Positions 17,797 to 27,117 of a stretch of DNA of 64,000 bases are shown here, one piece after another; within the stretch, counting starts at the first letter, position 1, and the number at the start of each line of letters is the position of its first letter. Location of the stretch: positions 2,294,001 to 2,358,000 of the forward strand of contig NZ_CP063989.1 of NCBI RefSeq assembly GCF_014595995.2, read 5' to 3'. Source of the stretch: Actinomyces respiraculi (GTDB lineage Bacteria > Actinomycetota > Actinomycetes > Actinomycetales > Actinomycetaceae). The notes under the pieces were generated by a model. That model ran no database searches. It saw only the letters and a list, made by a program, of their open reading frames with translations, and was not told the origin of the DNA. The position numbers were made by a program, and so were the translations under genes.

Positions 17797-18192
17797 TCAG
17801 GCGGTCGGGCCCGCGTCGTCGGCCTGCCCGACGGCCAGCACGCTGCCGACGACGATCCCGGCGCGCTCGGCGGCCCCCTGCGGAAGCTCGACAACTGCGG
17901 TGGCGGTCGGCCGCGGCGCCCCCAAGCGCCCAGGCCGGGTCGTGCGCACCGCACGCACACGGCCCGAGCGAGCGACGTAGACGACGTCGATGGCATGACG
18001 CATGCCGAAGGTGTGGATCCAGTTGCAACCGCGGATCCACAGGGCTCCGTCGAGTCCGTCCGTGCCCAGCAGGCCGGCATTGCGTTCCTTGCGGTTGCGC
18101 GTGACCCACAGGGGCAGGCCGGAGTCGACGCCGTCGATGAGCAGGCGGGCGGGAGCGGTCGGCGAGGCCCACGTGGGGAAGAGTTGAGGCAC
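17797..18192 (-). CDS. DUF192 family protein
   Basis: A 131-residue protein of the DUF192 (COG1430) family, function not established. The diagnostic part is [20 protein letters not shown] followed by a conserved [20 protein letters not shown]. Genes of this family are often found near Tad pilus loci in actinobacteria. The start is GTG at 18192. A GGGGCCTGCGCCCC palindrome and a TACGGT hexamer 24 bp downstream of it place the predicted transcription start on the GTG itself, so the mRNA is probably leaderless. That promoter layout is shared with the Tad genes to the right and suggests common control. Confidence 0.85.
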   Translation of the reverse strand: MPQLFPTWASPTAPARLLIDGVDSGLPLWVTRNRKERNAGLLGTDGLDGALWIRGCNWIHTFGMRHAIDVVYVARSGRVRAVRTTRPGRLGAPRPTATAVVELPQGAAERAGIVVGSVLAVGQADDAGPTA

Positions 18193-18198
18193 GGCGCA

Positions 18199-18242
18199 AC
18201 CGTAGGCTCGCGGCCGGGCCGCCGTGAAGGGGCCTGCGCCCC
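18199..18242 (-). promoter_or_regulatory. DosR-box-like palindrome and -10 of the DUF192 gene
   Basis: Palindrome GGGGCCTGCGCCCC at 18229-18242, then 24 bp, then TACGGT at 18204-18199 (minus strand). The expected transcription start coincides with the GTG at 18192. Confidence 0.6.
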
Positions 18243-18394
18243 GCGCGTGTGCGTCCCCGACCTTCTACGCCGTCATCCCGGCGCTGCTGGCGGCGTGCGC
18301 CCCGCGCGTGTGCGTCCCCGGCCACGTGACCGATCGCACCGTGCTGGAGCCGTGCAGCGCTTGCGGTGCGGGGGAGCAGGACCGGTAGTGTGGC

Positions 18395-18550
18395 ACCTGC
18401 CAAAGACCGCAGGTCTCCCGGTCCGCGAGGATCAGGACCAAGTTCGGCGCCCATGGGCGGCGAGGCCGGCGCAGGTGAGAACGAGACCCCTCCGCGTCGT
18501 GCGGAGTGAGAGCCCCGTGCCTTGCCGGCGCGGGGCTTCTTCCGTTTCTA
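18395..18550 (+). ncRNA. Ribosomal protein L10 leader
   Basis: The RNA upstream of rplJ contains CAAAGACCGCAGGTC and, later, GGCGCAGGTGAGAACGAG, the signature pieces of the L10-leader family. In that family the L10(L12)4 complex binds its own mRNA to lower expression. It ends with a strong hairpin, GCCCCGTGCC paired with GGCGCGGGGC (about 18512-18536), followed by the T-rich TTCTTCCGTTT. That makes an attenuator plausible. The exact 5' end was not determined. Confidence 0.75.
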
Positions 18551-18588
18551 GGCACGGACACCTGCGGCAGACCACGGAAGGAGGGCCC

Positions 18589-19110
18589 ATGGCAAGGCCT
18601 GACAAGGAGGCGGCTGTCGCCGAGCTCGCGAGCAAGTTCCGCGACTCCGGTGCCGTGCTGCTGACTGAGTACCGCGGGCTGACCGTCGCCGAGCTCAAGG
18701 AGCTGCGTCGTTCGCTCGCCGGTCACGCCGAGTACACCGTGGTGAAGAACACGCTTGCCGCCATCGCTGCCCGCAAGGCCGGCCTGGAAGCCTTCGCTGA
18801 CGACCTCAAGGGCCCCACCGCCCTGACCTTCGTCACCGGTGAGCCGGTCGAGGCCGCCAAGGCCCTGCGTGACTTCGCCAAGGACAACGCCAAGCTCGTC
18901 GTCAAGGGTGGTGTCATGGACGGTAACGTCCTCAACGCCGCTGAGGTCGAGAAGTTGGCTTCGCTCGAGTCCCGTGAGGTGCTGCTCGCCAAGGCTGCTG
19001 GCGCTATGAAGGCGTCGCTGTCCAAGGCTGCGTACCTCTTCGTCGCGCCCGCCTCCAAGGCGGTTCGCACTGTCGACGCCCTGCGCGAGAAGCAAGAGGC
19101 CGCGGCCTGA
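18589..19110 (+). CDS. rplJ: 50S ribosomal protein L10
   Basis: L10, 173 residues, forms the base of the ribosomal stalk and carries L7/L12 dimers on its carboxyl-terminal helix. The start [17 protein letters not shown] has a GGAAGGAGG site upstream, and [17 protein letters not shown] and [13 protein letters not shown] are typical. Longer in-frame readings through the leader are rejected. The gene is preceded by an L10 leader and followed by rplL after 88 bases. It points away from rpoB, the reverse of the usual arrangement. Confidence 0.98.
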   Translation: MARPDKEAAVAELASKFRDSGAVLLTEYRGLTVAELKELRRSLAGHAEYTVVKNTLAAIAARKAGLEAFADDLKGPTALTFVTGEPVEAAKALRDFAKDNAKLVVKGGVMDGNVLNAAEVEKLASLESREVLLAKAAGAMKASLSKAAYLFVAPASKAVRTVDALREKQEAAA

Positions 19111-19198
19111 GCCGCGTGCGTCACCCCTCACACCACAACACAGACCCTGTGCTGAACATAGACGGTGCAGGACCCTTTTTCAGGAAGGAACGCCCATC

Positions 19199-19588
19199 AT
19201 GGCGAAGCTGACCACCGACGAGCTCATCGAGGCTTTCAAGGAGCTCACCCTCATCGAGCTGTCCGAGTTCGTGAAGGCCTTCGAGGAGACCTTCGACGTC
19301 ACCGCTGCCGCTCCGGCCGCCGTTGCCGTTGCCGCCGCCCCCGGTGCCGCCGCCCCCGGCGCTGCTGAGGAGGAGAAGGACGAGTTCGACGTCATCCTCG
19401 AGGCTGCCGGCGACAAGAAGATCGGCGTCATCAAGGAGGTGCGCGCACTGACTTCCCTCGGCCTGAAGGAGGCCAAGGAGCTGGTCGACGGCGCTCCCAA
19501 GGCCGTCCTCGAGGGCGTCAACAAGGAGACCGCTGAGAAGGCCAAGGCTCAGCTTGAGGGCGCCGGTGCCACCGTCACTCTCAAGTGA
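19199..19588 (+). CDS. rplL: 50S ribosomal protein L7/L12
   Basis: L7/L12, 129 residues, forms the mobile stalk dimers that recruit translation GTPases. The amino-terminal dimerisation part is followed by an Ala/Pro-rich hinge around residues 38-58. The carboxyl-terminal domain then shows [20 protein letters not shown], the conserved factor-binding face. An AAGGAA site precedes the ATG. A very strong hairpin 60 bases after the stop ends the rplJL transcript. Confidence 0.98.
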   Translation: MAKLTTDELIEAFKELTLIELSEFVKAFEETFDVTAAAPAAVAVAAAPGAAAPGAAEEEKDEFDVILEAAGDKKIGVIKEVRALTSLGLKEAKELVDGAPKAVLEGVNKETAEKAKAQLEGAGATVTLK

Positions 19589-19648
19589 GTCCTACCCCGA
19601 CGCCGTCGGCTGCCGCCTAGTGGTGGCTTGACGGAAGGGGACCTGCTA

Positions 19649-19677
19649 TGCCCCGTCCACCAATGGTGGGCGGGGCA
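19649..19677 (+). terminator. Terminator of rplJL
   Basis: A 13-bp stem with one G-T pair joins 19649-19661 and 19665-19677 around a three-base loop. Its arm contains CCCCGTCCACC, a motif that recurs near 21410 and in the CRISPR-like repeats. Confidence 0.85.
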
Positions 19678-19863
19678 CAGTGATGTCTGGGGGCTGATGA
19701 GTGGTACTTGGTTGTGGCCAGCTACACACATGGCTGTAACGGCAGGATTGCGGGCATCGCGATGCGGTTGCGGCTGTATTACGGGCCGGACGGTGGTTGA
19801 ATGGCGGTAGTTCCCCGTGGTGTCAACACAGGCACCTTCCCCATCCCACCCCAGGAGACCACG

Positions 19864-21378
<1,515 letters not shown>

Positions 21379-21413
21379 GCTCACAACTGCGCCCTGAGCA
21401 ACGGCTTACCCCG

Positions 21414-21431
21414 TCCACCACCCCAGGTGGA
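21414..21431 (+). terminator. Probable terminator of the surface protein gene
   Basis: TCCACC at 21414-21419 pairs with GGTGGA at 21426-21431, with outer bases (ACGGC...GCCGT) also complementary. It lies 36 bases after the stop. Confidence 0.5.
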
Positions 21432-21697
21432 GGGCCGTCTGGTTAACGGTGTGAGTGATGGTTTCCCTGGTGGTGGGTGCTGGGCGTGGGCATGCGGTCA
21501 GCGAAGGTGGCGGCAAAGGCGTTCGGGGCGGGCTTTGCAGCGCGTGCCCCGTCTGGTTTGGCCGGTGCCCCTGGGGTCCAAGGGTTTCACGGTCAGGTCG
21601 AGCGTCTTGAACGCGGCCTGCTCGGCCGGGAAGTGGCCGCGGACTCTCACCGCCCTGCAGAACCTGGCACTGAGCGGCTCGATCGCCCTCGTGGAGC
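21430..21697 (-). pseudogene. Remnant of an IS256-family transposase
   Basis: The minus strand encodes STRAIEPLSARFCRAVRVRG followed by HFPAEQAA, the carboxyl-terminal region of IS256 (mutator) transposases, which usually reads TNAIESxNxxxRxxxRxRGHFP. A frameshift near 21530 moves the end, APNAFAATFADRM, into another frame. The amino-terminal part, with two of the three catalytic acidic residues, is missing. It is a decayed fragment between the surface protein and the prepilin peptidase and shows past transposition into this island. Confidence 0.65.
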
Positions 21698-21852
21698 ACA
21701 GCACACCTCTGGGGCACGTCCCGACCCTCCCTTGAGAAAGCAAGCCCGAACAAAACCCCGGACACTTCACGGCAATGACCACCACGCCAGGGGACACACC
21801 CGGGAGGAGGAGGAATGGCAACACATTGTCCGCAATTCTGAGGCTGAGACCA

Positions 21853-21866
21853 GGGGCGTTCGCCCC
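21853..21866. promoter_or_regulatory. DosR-box-like palindrome upstream of the prepilin peptidase
   Basis: GGGGCGTTCGCCCC, identical to the box in front of the giant pilin-like gene at 38366. It lies 60 bases upstream of the peptidase start, but no TANNNT is found at the usual spacing. Confidence 0.45.
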
Positions 21867-21925
21867 ATACTGGAGGGCGATTCGGGGCGCGCGGAGCGGG
21901 TGCCCGGCGCTCGAGCCGTGAGACA

Positions 21926-22690
21926 GTGGCGACCGTGCACCTCGTGTCGTCCGTGTTCCCGGTCCTCGTCGCCCTCACCGTCCTGGCCGCCTGCGCCGCT
22001 GCGGTCTACGGGCCGGCGTCGCGCTTCGCACGCGAGTACCTTGATGCGCTACTCGTTGATGCGCTGCGTGGTGCCGACGGGACCGCGGAGGAGCCCGCGC
22101 TGCGCGCTGCCCCGAATCGGCGTGCCCTCCTACTCCCCCATTGGCAGATGGCGCTGTTTCTCGTCGTCGCCTGCGCGGCCGGCTGCGCCGCACTCGGCTC
22201 TGGCCGCTGGTGGGAGCTGTCTCTCGCCCTGCCGATGATGGCCGCGCTGACGGTGGCCGGTAGCACGGATGCCGTCTGCCACCGTCTGCCGAACGGTCTG
22301 CTCGGCCCGGCGGCACTGTGGGCCGCGGCCTGCGTCGTCATTGAGGTCGTGGCGCGCCTGGCGGCGGGGGGCGGGCTCTCTCAGGCCCTCGCGCCTGTGG
22401 GCGAGTCGCTGGCGGCCGCGGCCGGGCTGGGGGCCGTCACCCTTCTGCTCGCGCTGGTGCCTTCGGGCCTGGGCATGGGCGATGTCAAGCTGTGTGCGCT
22501 CACCGGGCTCTGGCTCGGGCGTTTCGGCTGGGCCGTGCCGGTGGCGGGCGTCGTCGCGGGCCTGTTCATCGCGGGCACGGTGGCGATCGTGCTCATGGTG
22601 CTGCGTCTGGCCCGCAGGGACACGATGATCGCCATGGGCCCGTACCTCATCGTGGGGGCCGTGGCCGCCTGGGCCCTGGCGGTCGCCTGA
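21926..22690 (+). CDS. Prepilin peptidase (A24 family, TadV/CpaA-like)
   Basis: A 254-residue membrane aspartic protease predicted to remove the leader of Flp pilin and pseudopilins. The two catalytic aspartates are visible: D115 in STDAVCHRLPNGL and D186 in the GxGD motif GLGMGDVKL. About seven hydrophobic segments are present. An amino-terminal extension makes it longer than the usual 150-170 residues of TadV. The start is GTG at 21926 without a strong Shine-Dalgarno, and a GTG at 21935 is an alternative. A second, broken copy of its 3' end lies at 23967-24106. Its substrates are probably the Flp pilin, TadE-like proteins and giant pilin-like proteins of this island. Confidence 0.88.
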   Translation: MATVHLVSSVFPVLVALTVLAACAAAVYGPASRFAREYLDALLVDALRGADGTAEEPALRAAPNRRALLLPHWQMALFLVVACAAGCAALGSGRWWELSLALPMMAALTVAGSTDAVCHRLPNGLLGPAALWAAACVVIEVVARLAAGGGLSQALAPVGESLAAAAGLGAVTLLLALVPSGLGMGDVKLCALTGLWLGRFGWAVPVAGVVAGLFIAGTVAIVLMVLRLARRDTMIAMGPYLIVGAVAAWALAVA

Positions 22691-22775
22691 GCCCGGCAGG
22701 CAGCGCGGGACGCGGGGATCGCACCCGGCAGCGTGCTGGCCGTCGCCCCGGCGGCGGGCACCGGGGCGGACGAGG

Positions 22776-23786
22776 TTACAGGAGGGTGAGCCCGGCCTCG
22801 AGGGTGGCGCGGTCCTGCTCGAAGTCGCGGGAGGCGTCCCAACGCAAGAGCATGACCGCCCGGTTGACGTCGCCGTCGCGCACGACCCACAGGCAGCCGG
22901 GGTAGTCGCCCTGCCGGTTCCACAGGAAGTCGACGCGCTGACCCTTCAACGAGTCGTTGGAGAAGGTCGACACCGCCGAGTCGCGCAGCGCCGCCACCCC
23001 AGGGTCGTTGAGGAAGCCCGTGACGGCCTCAGACAGTGAGGCTCCGGTGAGCCCGTCCCCGGCCATGACGGCGCCCCGCGTCGTGGACGAGATGCGGTCG
23101 GTCCACGCCCTCGTCCAGGGGCTGGCGCCGTTGCTCTCATCCGGCCGACCGACGTCGTTCCAGTCCTCGCCCACAAGGAGCGACAGGCCGGCGGCCTGAC
23201 GACGCTGCCAGCCCTCGGCCGGCGTCACGAGCTCCGGCTCGTCGGCCAGGGCCAGGCCTGCACCGAAGGAGGCGATCATGTCCTTGTCCACCGACGGGCC
23301 GAACAGGACGACGACGGCCGCTGTGAAGCCGTTGGTGAGCGACCACACGGCACCCGCGCCCGCGGAGGACGTCAGCGACTGGCGCGAGCCGCCGTCGATC
23401 TCCTCAATCTCACCAACCGCGACCTCCCCGCCGACGATCTGGCCGAGCGAGGTGACGCTGAGGGTGACGGACGCGTTGTCCTCAGCGCCAGGCCCCCACA
23501 GGCGGGCGAGGACGAGGTCGGAGGTGGGGATCTCGGGCGTGCTGTTGGTCCAGCAACGGTCCCAGTAGAAGTCGGTGGACCCGCTCTCCTGGAAGAAGAG
23601 GCTCATCCCGACCGGCAGCGGGATCGTCAGCGGCTCCATGACCTCCTGCGCCCAGTCCTCGGGGACCTGGGCCTCCTCCCCGCTGTCCGAGCCGTCGTCG
23701 GAGCAGCCGACGAGGACGTGCGCACCGGCCGCGGTGAGCGCGACGGCACCGCAGGATCGGAGCAGGAAACGTCGGGAGAGTGCCAT
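22776..23786 (-). CDS. Tat-type lipoprotein
   Basis: A 336-residue predicted lipoprotein of unknown function. It starts MALSRRFLLRSCGAVAL, a twin-arginine signal, and has the lipobox LVGC at the end of the hydrophobic stretch, so it should be exported folded and anchored to the membrane outer face. The rest seems to hold two similar halves, each with a W and D/E-rich segment (for example EDWNDVGRPDESNG). AAGGAG lies upstream of the ATG. A GGGGCGTTCACCCC box with a correctly spaced TAGCGT lies upstream, so it probably belongs to the pilus regulon. Several relatives occur further right. Confidence 0.75.
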   Translation of the reverse strand: MALSRRFLLRSCGAVALTAAGAHVLVGCSDDGSDSGEEAQVPEDWAQEVMEPLTIPLPVGMSLFFQESGSTDFYWDRCWTNSTPEIPTSDLVLARLWGPGAEDNASVTLSVTSLGQIVGGEVAVGEIEEIDGGSRQSLTSSAGAGAVWSLTNGFTAAVVVLFGPSVDKDMIASFGAGLALADEPELVTPAEGWQRRQAAGLSLLVGEDWNDVGRPDESNGASPWTRAWTDRISSTTRGAVMAGDGLTGASLSEAVTGFLNDPGVAALRDSAVSTFSNDSLKGQRVDFLWNRQGDYPGCLWVVRDGDVNRAVMLLRWDASRDFEQDRATLEAGLTLL

Positions 23787-23850
23787 GGGGGCTCCTTACA
23801 AGACTGTCGGCGCACGGTATGACTGTCACGGGACAGCATGGACGTATCGC

Positions 23851-23894
23851 ACGCTACCGGTCGCCCCGCGCCTCAGGCCAGGGGCGTTCACCCC
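23851..23894 (-). promoter_or_regulatory. DosR-box-like palindrome and -10 of a lipoprotein gene
   Basis: GGGGCGTTCACCCC at 23881-23894, then 24 bp, then TAGCGT at 23856-23851 on the minus strand. The predicted leader is about 58 bases. Confidence 0.6.
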
Positions 23895-23966
23895 GCACGA
23901 CGGGGCGGGCGACGTGGTGCCCGTGCCCGGTGCCGAGCGTCGACGTCATCTCCTGCGGCCCACGCC

Positions 23967-24106
23967 GCAGACGGTCCTGTTCCTCGTCCTCGGAGGCCTG
24001 GCCTGCACGGTCACGCTCGTCGGTTCGTTGGGCGCCCATCGGGCTGGGCGGGCTGCCCTATCTCATCGTCGGTGCGTACACCGTGTGGGCCCTCGCGGTC
24101 CTGTGA
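23967..24106 (+). pseudogene. Remnant of a second prepilin peptidase 3' end
   Basis: The plus strand encodes VLFLVLGGLACTVTLVGSL and, after a frame change, LPYLIVGAYTVWALAVL and a stop. The latter closely matches the last residues of the intact peptidase, GPYLIVGAVAAWALAVA. The remainder of the gene is absent. It overlaps the frameshifted 3' end of the opposing gene at 24058-25110, so this spot is probably a deletion junction. Confidence 0.55.
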
Positions 24107-25110
24107 GCCACGGCCGGCGGCAGCGCCCGTTCGGGCCGCTCAGACCGGGGCGGCGGTCGCCGAGCACATCGACATGAGCGCCACGGAGGTCTCCTCGAGC
24201 CCTCCCCGGTCAGGGCGGCGAGGCGCTCGAAGGCGCTGGCGGACAGGTCGGCGGAGTCCACCTCGGTGAGGGCGGCGGGCTCGGGGTCGACCCGCTGGGC
24301 GGCGAGGTCGACGAGCCAGGACTCGAGGGCGGCGTTGCTGGCCGGGGTGACGGGTACGACCAGCTCGGTGCGCTCCAGCCCTCCCGACACCCCGTCCCCC
24401 GCGGGGGCCTGGGCGAGGGAGGAGACGCTGAGTGCGGACAGGGCGCCGTCGAGCTGACGCTCGGCGATGACCTGGACGAGTGCTCCGTCACGGCGTTGCC
24501 ACGTCCAGCTCAGGGTCGTCGCCCCGGCGTCGGGGTCGAGGACCGAGCGGTGGAGGACGGTGCCGACGGCGTCGAGGGCTGCGTCGTTCCTCAGCGGCAG
24601 GGCAAGGTCGACGACGACGGGGGCGGCGGACGGGTCGGCGGTGTTAAGGCCCAGCAGGGGTGCTCGGAGCAGGCCGGTGGCACGTGAGGCGGAGTCGTCG
24701 GAGGCGAGTCCTTCCCATGTGTCGCAGGGCGGCGTGTCCTGGGTGCCGCAGGCGAGCTCCTCGAGGCCGATGAGCACGCCCGCGCCGCCGAAGCCCGCTG
24801 GGCCGGCGGCCTCGTCCTCGTCCTGGCCCTCTCCCCACAGCTCGTCCCAGGAGGGGGCGACATGGGCGGCGGGGCGGGCGCTCCGGTCGACGACGGCGGG
24901 GCGGCTCCCACCGGTCAGCGTCCCGGTGCCGGCGGCGGCGCGGACGGCGCGTTCGTCGCTCGCGGCGGGCAACTCGACGGCACCCGTGGGTGCCACGACG
25001 GGTCCCACCGTGGCGCAGGTGGAGGAGTCGACCATGCACAGCACCCGATGGAAGGCTCCGGTGACGACGCCGAGGAGGACGAGCGCGATGACGATGACCA
25101 CACCGATCAT
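24058..25110 (-). CDS. Membrane-anchored Tad-island protein, frameshifted paralogue
   Basis: A 350-codon frame related to the intact protein at 40818-41966. It has one amino-terminal membrane helix (MIGVVIVIALVLLGVVTGAF), a Cys pair in CGTQDTPPCDTWEGL, and a large outside domain. The paralogue suggests that the reading frame extends upstream of the ATG (LRGYRTM corresponds to LDGYRGM there). The last 40 or so residues are low-complexity Arg/Pro. Shifting frame near 24195-24210 restores a plausible end, EETSVALMSMCSATAAPV, with a stop at 24140. A one-base indel is therefore likely, and the gene may be non-functional. Function unknown. Confidence 0.55.
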   Translation of the reverse strand: MIGVVIVIALVLLGVVTGAFHRVLCMVDSSTCATVGPVVAPTGAVELPAASDERAVRAAAGTGTLTGGSRPAVVDRSARPAAHVAPSWDELWGEGQDEDEAAGPAGFGGAGVLIGLEELACGTQDTPPCDTWEGLASDDSASRATGLLRAPLLGLNTADPSAAPVVVDLALPLRNDAALDAVGTVLHRSVLDPDAGATTLSWTWQRRDGALVQVIAERQLDGALSALSVSSLAQAPAGDGVSGGLERTELVVPVTPASNAALESWLVDLAAQRVDPEPAALTEVDSADLSASAFERLAALTGEGSRRPPWRSCRCARRPPPRSERPERALPPAVAHRTARAHTVYAPTMR

Positions 25111-25160
25111 CGTCCGGTAGCCGCGCAGGCCCGGCTCGACGCGCAGTGCCGGGTCCGGCC

Positions 25161-25270
25161 TCAGTGCCCGGAGCCGATGATCATCGTGACGATGACGCTG
25201 GACATGGCGGCGCCATCCTCGTCACGTGCGCGGTGACAGAGCGTGCGCAGGTAGGAGCGAGCCCTGCATC
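25161..25270 (-). pseudogene. Truncated TadG-like gene remnant
   Basis: Directly after the OmpA-like gene the minus strand encodes SYLRTLCHRARDEDGAAMSS followed by a short hydrophobic run and a stop. It resembles the amino end of the intact TadG-like protein at 41963-42589 (RDCPRDERGAINVVLIGV) and occupies the same operon position. Almost all of the protein is missing. Confidence 0.45.
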
Positions 25271-25279
25271 CGACGTCTC

Positions 25280-26830
25280 TCATGCCTCGACCACCGGGAT
25301 GTCGGTCAGGCGCAGGGCGATGGCCTCCTTGTCCTTGCCGTTGCCGGGCAGGTCGAGCGTCACCGTGTCCTGACCGGTGTCCGGCCACACCACGGGGACG
25401 AGGACAGGGGTGTCCGGCCCCCGCACGGAGAGCGCGGACCGGTTGGTCATCGGCCACAACCCACCCGAACTACCAACTCTCTGCATCGGCAGGTAACGAA
25501 TCGCCCCGTTCAGAAGAGTGAGGGAGCAGGCGCTCGTGGTCACGATGCCCCAGTAGCTCTGCCACCTGGGCGGCATGTGGAACGCCTGCAGCTCGAAGTG
25601 GACTGTATCCGTATCCGAGGACAGCAGGACCCGGCCGATGAGATAGCCATCCACCCGCTGCACCTGCTCCAACGACACGTGCAAGGTCTTCCCCTTATAG
25701 GTCACATCCACACCCTCCGCACCGGTCCCCACAGGACCAGCCGGCTCAGGCACCTCACCCCCACCAGCAGCCACCGGCCCACCCTCACCCTCCGCACGGT
25801 CAGACGGCCTCAGCACCACCTCCACACGACGATTGACCGCACGATTCTCATCCGAGTCATTGGGAACACGAGGCTCGGACTCACCCTTGCCCGCGAGCGA
25901 CACCTGCCACCCCGACAGATCAGCCAGCTGCCCCAGCCGGTCACCCACCGCCTGAGCGCGACGCTCAGACAGCTCCTGATTATGCGCATCAGAGTCCACA
26001 TCATCCGTATGACCCGTAACCGCCAGGCCACCACCAGACGGGAAACGACCCAACGCCGCCGTCACCGACGCCAGCACCCCATCCGCATCCGCACTCAACT
26101 CCGCCGAGTCCGACGCAAACGTCACATCACTCGACAGCACCACCGTCGTGGCATCAACCCCATCTTCTGTCGCCGACGACCCATCATCAGACCCCACAAG
26201 CGCCCGCAACGGGAACGGGCCCGCATCCTCAAGATCCGGCGACGAGGCCGCCAGCGCCGCCCCCACATCAAACACATCCGTCGACCCCACCACCGGAACC
26301 CTCGGGAACACACCGAAGTTCGGCAGGAACAACGCCACCTCCTCCGTGCCCTCCGGCACCGCAGCAAACACCGGATTCAGCACCAGCGGCTCCTCAGCAC
26401 TGACACTGGTGAACACGCCCTCGTTGTTTCCCCCACTCTCCAGGTAGCAGGTCGAGGCCCCCAGATCCAACATCCGGATATCACCAATGAAGTCACCAGG
26501 AATATTGAAGCTGGAGAACGAGGTTCCCAGCGAGGCCTCACCCTCGGTCGGGAACAGGGACATATGAACCAGCGTGACACCCTCCGCCACCACCGCCGGC
26601 CCGACGTTGATCGTCCACTCCTCCCCCGTCACGCTCCCCGTGAGGGTCAGAGGGGAGGATGTCGATCCGGAAGGGGACACAGTCGCTGTCGCCGAGGGCG
26701 CAGCAGACGAACCAGCCACCGGGGTCTCCGGCGACCCCGACGGGCCACAGGCCGCCAGAACCGCAGCACCACCCAGAGCGACACCACCGGTCAGCACAAC
26801 ACGACGGGTGACAAACGGACGAGACTTCAT
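25280..26830 (-). CDS. OmpA-domain Tat lipoprotein A
   Basis: A 516-residue predicted lipoprotein. The twin-arginine signal FVTRRVVLTGG and lipobox LAAC (Cys28) precede about 200 residues of unknown domain. An OmpA-like peptidoglycan-binding domain follows at roughly 229-345, with the family pattern SERRAQAVGDRLGQL and ENRAVNRRVEVVL. A third domain of about 160 residues follows. The start at 26830 is chosen because it begins the signal peptide and GAGGAG lies upstream. It is closest to paralogue C (53921-55477), and both share nearly identical 3' ends. Likely role: a lipoprotein that tethers the membrane or pilus machinery to peptidoglycan. Partners unknown. Confidence 0.8.
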   Translation of the reverse strand: MKSRPFVTRRVVLTGGVALGGAAVLAACGPSGSPETPVAGSSAAPSATATVSPSGSTSSPLTLTGSVTGEEWTINVGPAVVAEGVTLVHMSLFPTEGEASLGTSFSSFNIPGDFIGDIRMLDLGASTCYLESGGNNEGVFTSVSAEEPLVLNPVFAAVPEGTEEVALFLPNFGVFPRVPVVGSTDVFDVGAALAASSPDLEDAGPFPLRALVGSDDGSSATEDGVDATTVVLSSDVTFASDSAELSADADGVLASVTAALGRFPSGGGLAVTGHTDDVDSDAHNQELSERRAQAVGDRLGQLADLSGWQVSLAGKGESEPRVPNDSDENRAVNRRVEVVLRPSDRAEGEGGPVAAGGGEVPEPAGPVGTGAEGVDVTYKGKTLHVSLEQVQRVDGYLIGRVLLSSDTDTVHFELQAFHMPPRWQSYWGIVTTSACSLTLLNGAIRYLPMQRVGSSGGLWPMTNRSALSVRGPDTPVLVPVVWPDTGQDTVTLDLPGNGKDKEAIALRLTDIPVVEA

Positions 26831-26922
26831 CACAGCAGCGCTCCTCACTCGGTTCAGTCGAACAGGGACCCGACCACCACGAGCATAGAGGGCCGTATCG
26901 TGGCTGTGGATCCCCATGCCAA

Positions 26923-26936
26923 GGGTCGTGCTCCCC
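26923..26936 (-). promoter_or_regulatory. DosR-box-like palindrome of OmpA lipoprotein A
   Basis: GGGTCGTGCTCCCC, 93 bases upstream of the start. A TACGGC lies 25 bp downstream on the minus strand, a weaker -10 than in the sister promoters. Confidence 0.45.
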
Positions 26937-26942
26937 ATACGG

Positions 26943-26977
26943 AATGGGCTCGGGCACTTGACGTGCCCGAGCCCATT
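26943..26977. terminator. Bidirectional terminator
   Basis: Perfect 15-bp stem pairing 26943-26957 with 26963-26977 around a five-base loop. It follows the stop of the pilin remnant on the minus strand, as the terminator at 44291 follows the intact flp gene. Confidence 0.85.
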
Positions 26978-26998
26978 ACCTACCGAACAGCTGGCGGA

Positions 26999-27115
26999 TC
27001 AGCGGCCGAAGACGCTCTTGAGCGCCTCCTCGACCTTGCTCTGGATGTTAACGCCCTTGAGAGCGACCATGACGGCGGCGACGACGAGCATGGCGATGAC
27101 GGTTGCGTACTCGGC
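26999..27115 (-). pseudogene. Remnant of a second Flp pilin gene
   Basis: The minus strand encodes GVGAAEYATVIAMLVVAA and then about 25 more residues ending KSVFGR and a stop. This is a Flp-type pilin helix with the expected Glu at +5 followed by Tyr. The prepilin leader and start codon are missing: upstream of GEC the sequence turns directly into the opposing gene remnant. A terminator follows, as behind the intact flp gene at 44350. The gene has lost its 5' end and cannot be expressed as a normal pilin. Confidence 0.6.
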
Positions 27116-27117
27116 CG

